Source: CBDVBD01 sp965372135
GTDB lineage: Bacteria; Electryoneota; RPQS01; CBDVBD01
Reading direction: 5' to 3'
Assembly: GCA_965372135.1 (NCBI GenBank)
Contig: CBDVBD010000003.1
Location: forward strand, 1-52,113
DNA length: 52,113 nucleotides
Numbering within the stretch: position 1 is the stretch's first letter; each line of letters starts with the position of its first letter. The position numbers were made by a program, and so were the translations under genes. Below, piece by piece: positions 33,501-42,000 of the stretch. The notes under the pieces were generated by a model that made no database searches, was not told where the DNA came from, and was given only the letters and a program-made list of their open reading frames with translations.

Positions 33501-36500
33501 TCATAGCAACGGCTGCGGTTAAGTCTTGGGAAAACAACTGTGAAAAGTACAGTGGGTTCGAACCAAGGTCGAAATACGACGATAAGGGTTGATCATTACG
33601 AGCAATGATCGGCAGGTCAATATAGATCAAATTGGCATCGGACAGGGCTTCCAACGCACTGTCGCCATCTATGGATTCGGTTGCCACCACATTCCAGACG
33701 GGCGATAAGCTACCCAATGCAGATTCGTCCCACTGTTGAGATAGGATAACACCCTGTTTTCCCGGAATTTCGTGTTTAATTTTCTGAATTAAATATGACC
33801 GGAAATCCGCCACTCTGGTGACATCACCGTCGGAAATAGGAACACCAACGGTTTTCAGTTGGGCATTGGTGTAATGTAGGTAGGCTGGATCCAAGACCCA
33901 GGTCCAAATTTGGGAATTTAATAAGTCGAATATCGTACTATGATTTGAGGGTGTTACTTGAATCACGGAATCAGGCAGTATGACCCAGGAAAGGACTTGA
34001 TCGCGATGGTAAATAGTTCGAAGTACCGCCTCATGCGGGTCCAGTGCAGTCTGAACATCGGCTACCGTCGCAAGACGCATGCTGAACAGGCTGCCGAATT
34101 CAGGATCTTCATCCCAAACCTTGTCCAATAATTCCTGGTATTCCTGCGAAAGGGATTGGTGTTCAGATTCCCAGGAGTTAATCAAATCTTCATCGGGATC
34201 CTCCTGGGCTTGCTCGGAACGAATCGCAGACGAAATTCGCTGTAATTCCCGCTGCAGATACGGCGCATTTCCCCCACCCTCACCCCAGATGAATTTCTGG
34301 GTCTCATGCTTAACTGCGAAAGGCTTGGCACCCGCCGCCCATAACCACTCGAGCGCTTGAAGACGTTCCGCCAATTCCATCAATTCCGTACCGTCATTAT
34401 TATCCAACGCCTGATCCATCGACACGCGGTAGCACCTCCTGGCAGATTGGCGGTGAGCAATTTCCTCCTCGTACGTTTCGGCATACACCGGCTGGTTTTC
34501 CAAGGTTGTCAGGGCATTTTCGAGTAACTGCCGCGGGTTTGAGGTGGTCGATAGGGTATCATCATCACGGGCGGAAGTCAACTCAGCGTCCCCGATGAAT
34601 AGCAGCTCGCCCAAGGCAAATTCAGTACGCCAGACTGCTTCCGTTACTTCATTGTTAACAGAAAGTTGGTGAGCGGTGAATGCATGCCTTAGGGCTTTTT
34701 CCGGTTCACCAAATTCGGAGTAAAATTTACTCAGGTTGTGGTGAACGGCGACCACAATCACGGGATCATCCGTAGTTTTAGCTAAGGACAAAGCGTCAAG
34801 GAATAATGATTCGATTCTTGCTGTATTCTCCCACCGGGTAACAGCGTCATGATAATTAGTGGGCTTTTCCGACGAGTAGTTCTGGAACAACAGGCAACTA
34901 CTAAGATTCTTGAGTACCGCCTGATCCCGGGATGTTTTCGCGCCCTTTTCCTTCAGAAGATCCTGGACGTCAACGGCATGGTGCTCCCAATCCTTTACAC
35001 GTTTGGCGTAGCTGTGCTGATGCTGCTGATCCTGCGAGGATACCGTATTCCATGACAAGAGCAGTGTTCCCCGAGCGATCAATCCCCGCATTGCTCCGTA
35101 GGAGGCACCCACCAAAGTGGGGTGAGTTAAATAAATTTCGGTGGTTTTTCGGAATAGGCTGTCCGCCACTTGATAGTTCCCCATCCGGAATTCCACCACG
35201 CCCAAACGATAATTCAACCGCGCCTGCTTGTCAATATCTTCAGTAAATTCCGCTATACTCAACCGCTGGGAAATTATTCGACGCACGGTGGGGAAATCTT
35301 TGATACCGGTGGCGGCAGTTTCCCGGATGCTCTGGCTCAACTCCCATTCGTCCTGGATATTGAATCCTTCCGCTTTAGATGTGCCCGTGCCCAGACGCCC
35401 GAAATTCATCACCGGTATTGACAGTCCCAAAATTTTGAATCTCAAATAATTCTTTATCTTAGTCCTGGAATATACCTCCGTCGAATCCAGCTCGGACAAC
35501 GCTATTTTAGCGAACCTCTCTGCAGTTTTCCAATCCTTCAACCGCAAGTTATGAACCGCCGCATTGCGATGCCATAAGGCACGGCTGTCCGCTTTGCCCA
35601 CCCGGTCCACCCGGTCGGAAATATCGGAATACACTTCTGCAGCCAGATCGTGCTCTTGGGAAAAGGAATACAACTCCGCTAACCTGAGCATCACGCGCCA
35701 TTCGCTTCCGGCATCACCAATCTTAACATACAAGTCCCGAGCTTGAGTAAGCTGTGCGGATGCTTCTGTATATTTGCCGGAAAACAGCAAGCAGTGCCCT
35801 AATCGTTCCCGGATCAACGCTTCGTGCTTAACGGAATGGAACGGCTCCCGGTATTGCATGCCTTGCAGGTATGAGTTAGCGGCACTTTCGTACCCGAATT
35901 CCCCCAACTGGTAATAAGCATTACCTAAATTAATCAACAGCCGTGCTTCGGTGCGCGGATCATCGTCTTCGTGGTTGATAGCAATCCCGGACCTTATGAT
36001 ATTAACCGACCGCTCCAGCCAATCCACTTCAGGAGCGCGTCGTCGAAACGTAACCCACCGGGATAAGGTGGTCACAGCATCATCGACCGTTTCGAAAAAC
36101 GACCGGCGACGGGATTTGCCGCCCAAATAGTCTAACGCTAAATAATTATATCCCAGCGTCAAATACGCCGGTGACATCGACGATTTCCGGGCTATTGCGC
36201 CTTCCAACCACCGGTTGGATTCCAACGTCCCGTGATAAGACCCCTGATTCTTATAGGACATCAGCAAGCCCATGCAATACCACAGCAAGGGATTTTCCGG
36301 ATCAGATTCCAATGCGGCAGACAGTTCCCGTTCCATTTCCGGAAGCCGGTCCATCCATCGGGACACCCGAATCAATCCCTGCCAAGCTGGGATCGAGGTC
36401 GAATCCAACGAGATCGCACGGCTGAATTCCGCCATGGATCGCAGCAGGTCATTTTCGTGCTCCAATCGTTCCCCGCGGGCGATTAGCGTCTGTAATAGCT

Positions 36501-38505
36501 CGGTGGTGGCTCGATACCGATACCGACCTTCCGCCAATTCCCCATCCTCATCGATCACTTTCCGGTACCAAGCAATGGCATCTCGAGTATTCTTCTTTTT
36601 CAGGTGGACTCCGGCAATTAACAACTTAGCTTCGGCAGACAGGTGCCGGATAAATTGGTTCGGTACACGCCGGCGGAAGCCTTCCAATCGTTCCAATTCC
36701 AGCAGCGCCAGGTCATCCTCACCGCGAAGCACCAATTCCTCACCAATCCCTAGTTGAGCGGCAGCGGTCAAGTTGGGAGTATCAGGATATTGCTGGATAA
36801 GCTGCTGGAGCCCTTCCACCACTGAACTTCGCATCTGGTCAGACACGGTGAGTTCGATGATGCGGTCGATGGCTTTCCGGTTCCACTCCACTTCATTGGG
36901 ATAGTCCTGCAGTATTTTCAGATAGCTCTGGATGACTTCCTGTCCCTGCCCAAATTTCTCGAAAATGGCAGCGATTTGCATCTGAGCTTCTGCGGCGATA
37001 TCCGCCGGTTCACCCATTTCCCGAATCGCCATGTATTCCGCCAACGCCTGCTGATCGCGATGTGCTTGGAAATAAGTATTAGCGATGGACAGCCGCGCTA
37101 AAGCGGTGGCACGGGGTTGCTCAGGAGTCTGGTTGATAAATCGGCGGAGGTTATCCACCAATGCCGCACTGGCGGTGGTGAACAGGGAATCACTCCCCGT
37201 TCGAATCGATTCATCCCAGAGCACAACCTGATAATCCACCTGCGCTAATGCCGCAACCTCATGCTGCTCGGGGTAAAACCGCAATATCCGCCGCAGGACA
37301 TAGGCTTGCTGATCACGCAATCCCTGTAGATCATATAACCGACTGGTACGGTACCAGGCTTTCGCACACCATGCGCCGCTGTCCGGGTAGTCATTGATGA
37401 CTTTTTGGTATCCCAGTCGCGCCAATTCCAACTCTTCCCGGGTCGGTTCCCGAACCGAAGCCAACGCACCAGCCAGGTAATTATGACTCCAGAGAAATTG
37501 TTCACCAGCGGTTGCCTGACCGGGAATTGGACCGGTTGCCGGCACTTTCCAAATATCCACTCCTCCGCTCCGATTGGAGGAATAGTATATCCAGCCGTCA
37601 CTGCCCCAATGAGGATACAGGTCAAAATCGAAGTCCAGTGTCTTCTGCACCGGATAGGCGGCGATTTCTGAATCCACAGCTCGAGTCCACAGGCTGGAGC
37701 CGTCCGCCCAATCCAGGTCACCGTCACCATCGATGTCACGGGTGATCCGAATCCATGCCAGGTTAACCCCATCCGGAGACACCGCAGGGAATCCCTGCAC
37801 GAAATCAGCCAGATTCAACGTCTTAACAGTCTGACCCCCGGTCGAAGGAATCGTGGTAACATACATGCTACCGTGGTGTTCGGTTTCGTCGATACGCACG
37901 TACAGCAACTGGTCATTCGACAGCCAGCACGGATTTTGACCCCCATCGTAGGTCACCTGCTCAAGGATTTTTTTCTTGCGATGCAATACCCAAATATTAT
38001 CACCACCGTCACGGTCAGAGGTGAATGCGATCCATTTCCCACCGGGGGACACTGTGGGGGTATCGTCACCGCCGGCTGTTCCGGTGAGTTTCTTCGGTTT
38101 GCCGGAGGGATAGACATCATCCCAGGTGACCCGCAACGATAACCACCATACATCACCGAAGGCATCGTCCCGAGTGGATACGAACACCACACCCTTGCCG
38201 TCCGGGGACCAAGCCGGGGAATAATCACCAGCGGGATGGGTGGTCAAGGATTTGGCGACACCTCCCGCAGCAGGCATGATCCATATATCCTGGTTGCCAT
38301 GCTGGTCAGCGGTGAACGCCAGCCATTTCCCATTCGGCGACAGCGCGGGTGAGGTTTCCTTCCCCGGTAGAGTGGTCACCTGAACCCAAGGGACATCGTA
38401 ACTACCCTGCAGCGCCTGAGGATATGCCGGATACATTACTCCAGAAATCAACAGGGCAGCCGGAAGGGCTGAATGGACTATCTTATGGATTATTTGCGTT
38501 CCCAT
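30562..38505 (-). CDS. Giant exported TolB propeller-TPR-CHAT protease protein
   Basis: 2,647 residues with an N-terminal signal sequence. Residues about 40-345 form a TolB/PD40-type propeller with repeated 'SPNGKWLAFTAD'-like blades ('WSPDGKGVVFVSTRDD', 'VSPGGKWIAFTSDRDG'). Long TPR arrays run from about 355 to 1400. Residues about 1490-1770 read as a CHAT fold that has lost its active site: 'ANLIYIDLPIIARN' replaces the His-Gly motif. More TPRs follow (about 1790-2270). The C-terminal CHAT domain (about 2300-2647) is intact: His2508 in 'LHFACHGW' and Cys2553 in 'FLNLCPEN'. CHAT domains are caspase-like cysteine proteases. Here the export signal places it outside the cytoplasm. It overlaps the upstream lipoprotein gene by 16 bases and precedes FecR and LPP20 genes. 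Substrate unknown. Confidence 0.9.
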   Translation of the reverse strand: MGTQIIHKIVHSALPAALLISGVMYPAYPQALQGSYDVPWVQVTTLPGKETSPALSPNGKWLAFTADQHGNQDIWIMPAAGGVAKSLTTHPAGDYSPAWSPDGKGVVFVSTRDDAFGDVWWLSLRVTWDDVYPSGKPKKLTGTAGGDDTPTVSPGGKWIAFTSDRDGGDNIWVLHRKKKILEQVTYDGGQNPCWLSNDQLLYVRIDETEHHGSMYVTTIPSTGGQTVKTLNLADFVQGFPAVSPDGVNLAWIRITRDIDGDGDLDWADGSSLWTRAVDSEIAAYPVQKTLDFDFDLYPHWGSDGWIYYSSNRSGGVDIWKVPATGPIPGQATAGEQFLWSHNYLAGALASVREPTREELELARLGYQKVINDYPDSGAWCAKAWYRTSRLYDLQGLRDQQAYVLRRILRFYPEQHEVAALAQVDYQVVLWDESIRTGSDSLFTTASAALVDNLRRFINQTPEQPRATALARLSIANTYFQAHRDQQALAEYMAIREMGEPADIAAEAQMQIAAIFEKFGQGQEVIQSYLKILQDYPNEVEWNRKAIDRIIELTVSDQMRSSVVEGLQQLIQQYPDTPNLTAAAQLGIGEELVLRGEDDLALLELERLEGFRRRVPNQFIRHLSAEAKLLIAGVHLKKKNTRDAIAWYRKVIDEDGELAEGRYRYRATTELLQTLIARGERLEHENDLLRSMAEFSRAISLDSTSIPAWQGLIRVSRWMDRLPEMERELSAALESDPENPLLWYCMGLLMSYKNQGSYHGTLESNRWLEGAIARKSSMSPAYLTLGYNYLALDYLGGKSRRRSFFETVDDAVTTLSRWVTFRRRAPEVDWLERSVNIIRSGIAINHEDDDPRTEARLLINLGNAYYQLGEFGYESAANSYLQGMQYREPFHSVKHEALIRERLGHCLLFSGKYTEASAQLTQARDLYVKIGDAGSEWRVMLRLAELYSFSQEHDLAAEVYSDISDRVDRVGKADSRALWHRNAAVHNLRLKDWKTAERFAKIALSELDSTEVYSRTKIKNYLRFKILGLSIPVMNFGRLGTGTSKAEGFNIQDEWELSQSIRETAATGIKDFPTVRRIISQRLSIAEFTEDIDKQARLNYRLGVVEFRMGNYQVADSLFRKTTEIYLTHPTLVGASYGAMRGLIARGTLLLSWNTVSSQDQQHQHSYAKRVKDWEHHAVDVQDLLKEKGAKTSRDQAVLKNLSSCLLFQNYSSEKPTNYHDAVTRWENTARIESLFLDALSLAKTTDDPVIVVAVHHNLSKFYSEFGEPEKALRHAFTAHQLSVNNEVTEAVWRTEFALGELLFIGDAELTSARDDDTLSTTSNPRQLLENALTTLENQPVYAETYEEEIAHRQSARRCYRVSMDQALDNNDGTELMELAERLQALEWLWAAGAKPFAVKHETQKFIWGEGGGNAPYLQRELQRISSAIRSEQAQEDPDEDLINSWESEHQSLSQEYQELLDKVWDEDPEFGSLFSMRLATVADVQTALDPHEAVLRTIYHRDQVLSWVILPDSVIQVTPSNHSTIFDLLNSQIWTWVLDPAYLHYTNAQLKTVGVPISDGDVTRVADFRSYLIQKIKHEIPGKQGVILSQQWDESALGSLSPVWNVVATESIDGDSALEALSDANLIYIDLPIIARNDQPLSSYFDLGSNPLYFSQLFSQDLTAAVAMIKWNIQDVENQRQGLVVNALLRSFMFAGVPTVVIIPKTDIDLRTVIDFSRLLMDMNAVDAIASLSNSGTDARCKDWILLGARGMKPAQATAYAQDNFRRTILKGNLKLQEGNPKWASRYYLRARRMAVTLGQEAVLSNIDKLLLRAANESGRWQDAVEIQRRLLESAQQAGDHDGVRLGWQNLAVFYTQASDVTNALISWDHVLESAQADADLPSQVNAYLSQSDLYRSSRESEMALQAVTKALRVSKEADNEDMELKCLAQQAKIQYEFDEVESALITLDDAETLLEKVGLSETLIPLALSIYEIKSRILSVIGRYQEALSYTRQALEIAGTDTVQLGYLMQRMADLYWESGRLPEAGRWALRADSLFQRVGDNSYRLLNQNTRSLIALSLGHRDQAVELAGTALALATDQGDSANMATITRNLGLIELQSGKPDRAVLRFKEAQQLDGHLKRTTGLAHDLANLGLAFRATGLLDSALSTLSLAVSVGSPLSDRRPVVKAYLGSALVQYETGNNQDALEMLDRAQEAVRDRPLGAYLWRIWQLRGQIYRETNRRQQAMEAFRRAMVVLEDDPVASADIHPTGIPGQPVDPFDLAMGTAIADDDYESAILTSDRKRRWLQHQPFQLEGYIDSEHGFQSPDWRELQQVIPEGSVLLSYHVTPDTANLFIATSSALVVHGITGNQLTLQQLADELNTAVVKLLSVDEVSHELYRILIEPAEPWLTDSRQVIVLPDGPLWSVPFNALMDNDSRMLIDRFPILTLSTLNHLSRLAAQERPFQNLWAMAYPHSDRVDDDLIFAQREVQRITLEEPIATAFVNGQSREGIFDTTTTNDLVLHFACHGWSDPDDILASGIVMQGDADHDGVWQAREIAGTALDCPLVFLNLCPENDKGNRPTVPILPKAFQVAGCSKVIAPLWKVDDLAAAVTAKLFYRYLREHKPGNGSVSGTLKEIITLRRAQLAVRDKVNAHPAYWAGYIMLY

Positions 38506-39044
38506 CGTCCTTCGGATACTTCAATCCAGGTGCCATCAGGAGATCCTTCCTGGTTCAGCCGGGCGAATACCACTGCGATTAGTGCCGATTCCCGTGTGTC
38601 CAGGTCGGTTTCCAACTCCACAATCCGCACCATGATCACCTGCCGATCGCGGTTCTCCTCCCCCACCACCGTATCCACACGTCGGCGGTATATTTCATCC
38701 CGTTCGTACTTGCTGGAGGATCGGATTTCCAGCAATCCGGTCAACGCTTCTCCCACCACACCGTCGTTCTTGAATTCCTCGACATCATCTCGGTTAAACA
38801 TCCGGTTGCGCATTGCCTCCAGCATCTGACGGCGTTCCTGGGAAAAGGTTTGTTCCGTGCTGTCCGGTGATCGGTAGGACACCAGCATCCAGACCTCCTC
38901 TTCCAACCGGGCGTAGTGCCCCAGGATCTGATTCTCCAACGCAGTCTTCTCCCCGGTGATACGTACTTCCGGAGTCTGAATGGCGCATCCGGAAATGATA
39001 GAGGCTGACAATACTGCCAGCCATAGTAACCACATGCGTTTCAT
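38490..39044 (-). CDS. Lipoprotein of unknown function, partner of the CHAT protein
   Basis: 184 residues from the ATG at 39044 (GAGGG upstream); a longer in-frame start at 39092 would spoil the lipoprotein signal 'LLWLAVLSASIISGCAI'. The mature part is helical and charged ('ENQILGHYARLEEEVWMLVS', 'RDDVEEFKNDGVVGEALTGL') and ends with 'GTWIEVSEGRWERK'. I do not recognise the family. Its stop codon lies 13 bases inside the reading frame of the giant CHAT protein, so the two are probably translated together and act together at the membrane. Confidence 0.75.
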   Translation of the reverse strand: MKRMWLLWLAVLSASIISGCAIQTPEVRITGEKTALENQILGHYARLEEEVWMLVSYRSPDSTEQTFSQERRQMLEAMRNRMFNRDDVEEFKNDGVVGEALTGLLEIRSSSKYERDEIYRRRVDTVVGEENRDRQVIMVRIVELETDLDTRESALIAVVFARLNQEGSPDGTWIEVSEGRWERK

Positions 39045-39054
39045 CTCTATACCC

Positions 39055-39936
39055 TCACAATGTAATATTTGCATGACGGCAAGCCGATTCAAGTGTATTT
39101 TGCAGTAACATAGCGATGGTCATGGGACCAACACCCCCGGGTACCGGTGTCAACTTCGACGCTTTCTGAGATACGGAGTGCGCATCCACATCACCCACCA
39201 ACCTATATCCTCGTTCATTATCCGCATCCACCCGGTTCACCCCCACGTCGATCACCACCGCACCCTGCTTGATCCAATCACCCTTCACGAATTCCGGTTG
39301 ACCAAGGCAAGCCACCACGATGTCACCGGTGGCAACGATTTCTGGCAGATTCTTAGTCCGGGAATGACACAACGTTACGGTGGCGTTGGCACCCGGTTTT
39401 TTCTGAGATAACATGACTGAGAGCGGCTTCCCTACGATGTTGGATCTGCCCACAATCACCACGTGTTTTCCCCCGGGATCCACTCCGGACCAATTCAGCA
39501 ACTCCATCACACCGCGCGGCGTACAGGACTGAAAAACACCAGTACCTAATAATAATCTGCCCACATTCGCCGGGTGCAGGCAGTCCACATCCTTGCGTTC
39601 GTCGATGGTGGGGATAATGCGATCAGCGGACAATGACTCCGGCAGGGGAAGCTGCACGAGGATTCCATGGATACGTTTATCGTTATTGAACTTAGCGATT
39701 TGGTCCAACAACTGTTTTTCCTGTACTTTAGCCGACATTTTTCGGGTCACAGAATAGAATCCCACTTTTTCGCAGGCTTTACCTTTCATGCGCACATACA
39801 CCATCGATGCTGGATCTTCTCCCACCTGGATCACCGCCAAACCGGGAACCACCCCCTGGGCTTTCAGCAATTTGGTTTGTTCCGTTATCCGCCCCCGGAT
39901 GGCAGCGGCACAGGTTTTCCCGTCAATTAATTCCAT
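39055..39936 (-). CDS. folD: Methylenetetrahydrofolate dehydrogenase / cyclohydrolase FolD
   Basis: 293 residues. The catalytic Tyr-Lys pair lies in 'YVRMKGKACEKVG' (Y47, K51), and 'GILVQLPLPE' and 'DVDCLHPANVGRLL' are family signatures. The NAD(P)-binding part reads 'VVIVGRSNIVGKPLSVML'; 'TPVPGGVGPMTIAMLLQNT' closes the protein. It interconverts 5,10-methylene- and 10-formyl-tetrahydrofolate in the cytoplasm. It sits between the glycan genes (26 bases after the GT2 stop) and the lipoprotein/CHAT pair (10 bases before the lipoprotein ATG), so it links the two gene sets in one transcript. Confidence 0.95.
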   Translation of the reverse strand: MELIDGKTCAAAIRGRITEQTKLLKAQGVVPGLAVIQVGEDPASMVYVRMKGKACEKVGFYSVTRKMSAKVQEKQLLDQIAKFNNDKRIHGILVQLPLPESLSADRIIPTIDERKDVDCLHPANVGRLLLGTGVFQSCTPRGVMELLNWSGVDPGGKHVVIVGRSNIVGKPLSVMLSQKKPGANATVTLCHSRTKNLPEIVATGDIVVACLGQPEFVKGDWIKQGAVVIDVGVNRVDADNERGYRLVGDVDAHSVSQKASKLTPVPGGVGPMTIAMLLQNTLESACRHANITL

Positions 39937-39962
39937 TGCCTACACTCCGCTTTTATTTTCGC

Positions 39963-40928
39963 CTATGTTTTTCCAGTACTTCCCTGGGGTATCAGATATT
40001 TCAGATATCCTCGGCTGTAATTTCGAAAAATCAGGTAATTCACCAACCAGTTCGGCATCCAGAATGATTCGAGGATCAACGCCACCCATCGCAGCGGGTG
40101 ATAGAAAACACCCAGGCAAGCCATTCGAATCACCAGATTTTTCCAGACTGCCGGATTCCCCAGTCGATATTTCAAGGGCACTGCCAAGGATAGCTTCATC
40201 TCGTCCGTCAATTCCGGGTGTTTTTCAATCAGGTAGGGGATGGAGCGTTTGCCGTAATCCTCCAACGTACTCAGGATGTCATTGAGCGTTCGCAGGTGAT
40301 TGTGATAGGACAAGGCTTCCTCCGACACCCGAAACGGTACTCCCGCTTTCCTGAGCCGGACCCCGTAATCCAAATCCTCACCGCCGTATCCCCGGAAATT
40401 CTCGTCCAGAAGCCCGACCTTTTCCACTGCCCATCGCGGCAAGGACACATTCAATGTCACAAAATACCGCCCGGGGATGTCCGTCTGCTCGGGATGTTTC
40501 CAGGCGCCACGCTGGGGATAATATCGGGTCAAAGCGCTCCGACGCACATCGGGATGGTACCTCACCATCCCAAGCACCACAGATTCTCCATTGCCCGCGG
40601 CAACATGGGTTTCCACGAATTCCGGTACTACCTCCATATCCCCATCCAGCAGGATAATCGGATCGCCGGTCACAATCCTGAGACCGGCATTGCGCGCACC
40701 GGATCGCCCCTTTGCTTCGGTATGGAATACCGGTCGCAATTGCAGCTTTCCAGAATACGATCGCAAGTATTCCCCAGTGCCGTCGTTGGAGCCATCATCC
40801 ACCACGATCACTTCAAACTGATCTGATGCCCAGGTTTGATTTTCCAACGATCGCAACACGTTCTTCAGCAGACTGAGCTGGTTATGCGATGGGATGATGA
40901 TGGTGGGTTTAAGATCACTTGTTGTCAC
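39963..40928 (-). CDS. Family 2 glycosyltransferase
   Basis: 321 residues of GT-A fold: 'TIIIPSHNQLSLLKNVLRSL' at the N-terminus, 'EVIVVDDGSNDGT' for nucleotide-sugar binding, 'LLDGDMEVVPEF' as the DXD metal site, and 'GYGGEDLDYGVRLRKAG' as the acceptor-side motif of the galactosyltransferase-like C-terminal region. The last 70 residues are basic and hydrophobic ('VIRMACLGVFYHPLRWVALI') and may touch the membrane. Its start overlaps the previous glycosyltransferase by 14 bases. It probably adds a sugar to a surface polysaccharide or lipid-linked glycan; donor and acceptor are unknown. Confidence 0.9.
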   Translation of the reverse strand: MTTSDLKPTIIIPSHNQLSLLKNVLRSLENQTWASDQFEVIVVDDGSNDGTGEYLRSYSGKLQLRPVFHTEAKGRSGARNAGLRIVTGDPIILLDGDMEVVPEFVETHVAAGNGESVVLGMVRYHPDVRRSALTRYYPQRGAWKHPEQTDIPGRYFVTLNVSLPRWAVEKVGLLDENFRGYGGEDLDYGVRLRKAGVPFRVSEEALSYHNHLRTLNDILSTLEDYGKRSIPYLIEKHPELTDEMKLSLAVPLKYRLGNPAVWKNLVIRMACLGVFYHPLRWVALILESFWMPNWLVNYLIFRNYSRGYLKYLIPQGSTGKT

Positions 40929-42000
40929 TGGACGGATCCATTAATTGTTCCAATTTGTCCACAAACGCCCGCCAGGTAAAGCGTTCCGCTGTTTTCAAAC
41001 CTTCCGATTGCAGTCTCACGCGAAGATCCGGGGTATCCAGGAGATGACGAATACCTGCCGACATGTCTACAGGAGAATTAACTGGCACTAACCATGCGTT
41101 GACCTCATGCTGGGCATATTCCTTAATACCATCTATATCGGTACTGATTACCGGAACCCCGCAAGCCATCGCTTCCAGCGGCGGCAACCCGAACCCCTCC
41201 ATCCGGGACGGAAATACAAACAGGTGTGCCGCCCGCATCTGTTTCACAAGTTCTCCATCATCCTCTGGAGCCGTGATCGTCACCGGAAATTGACAGGCAT
41301 CGGTCAAAATCGGATCAGCGGTGATGGCGTTCAACCGGAAATCCTGGCGCTCCTGCCACAACAAGTTCAGCGCTTCCACCAATTCCCGCCATCCCTTAGC
41401 GACATGTTTTCGAGCCACTGTCGTTAGTTTATACGTTTTCGGTTGGCTTGTTTTCTGTTTGCCGGATTTGAATACTTCAGGATTTATCCCGGGATTGATG
41501 ATGTGCTTTGGCTTCGGTCCAATCCGCGACACCTGATCCCTTGTCCATGCAGAATTGGTAACCATCACCAACGGCAGCCTGTAACTCAACCACACGGACA
41601 TTTTATGCAATCCAATCTGCCACGAAGTTTTAACCAACGTCCGGTCGTCAAACAGGTGATAATCATCCGCCATGATAAAGTGAATCCCCCGCGTCGGACG
41701 CAGCCAAGTAGCAATCGTGTTCAGAAACGCCATATAAGGCATAGTACTCAACACCATATCAACAGCCGGAAGGTTCCTCAGTAACGCCGGACCGTTGAAT
41801 AATATAGACTTTATAGGGTTATCGTAGTTACGACCACATTCAATGACTGACAAGGATTCCGGAATGTTCGTTCTGAAACGACCTTTGGGGACGAGAATGG
41901 TTACCTGATGTCCCCGTCGGACCAATTCCTCGCTCACTTCCCGGCATACCCGGTGCCCACCACCCCGTTTCAAGTCCTGCATCAGCCAGGCGATCCTCAT
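40915..42000 (-). CDS. Family 4 glycosyltransferase
   Basis: 361 residues from the ATG at 42000, which overlaps the upstream stop as ATGA; a GTG three codons earlier is less likely. GT-B fold: 'MRIAWLMQDLKRGGGHRVCR' at the N-terminus, and the C-terminal donor site 'FVFPSRMEGFGLPPLEAMAC' with the EX7E motif and 'GVPVISTDIDGIKE'. It is a retaining glycosyltransferase for glycan assembly, tightly packed with a second GT-B gene before it and a GT2 gene after it. Confidence 0.9.
   Translation of the reverse strand: MRIAWLMQDLKRGGGHRVCREVSEELVRRGHQVTILVPKGRFRTNIPESLSVIECGRNYDNPIKSILFNGPALLRNLPAVDMVLSTMPYMAFLNTIATWLRPTRGIHFIMADDYHLFDDRTLVKTSWQIGLHKMSVWLSYRLPLVMVTNSAWTRDQVSRIGPKPKHIINPGINPEVFKSGKQKTSQPKTYKLTTVARKHVAKGWRELVEALNLLWQERQDFRLNAITADPILTDACQFPVTITAPEDDGELVKQMRAAHLFVFPSRMEGFGLPPLEAMACGVPVISTDIDGIKEYAQHEVNAWLVPVNSPVDMSAGIRHLLDTPDLRVRLQSEGLKTAERFTWRAFVDKLEQLMDPSSDNK

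Noticed and set aside
33360..34060. A second active CHAT protease in the middle of the giant protein
   Set aside because: The His-Gly motif and catalytic Cys are both missing, so only a degenerate domain is claimed.
35000..38400. Numerous plus-strand frames opposite the giant gene
   Set aside because: They are shadows of the long minus-strand gene, with no ribosome sites or domain-like sequence.
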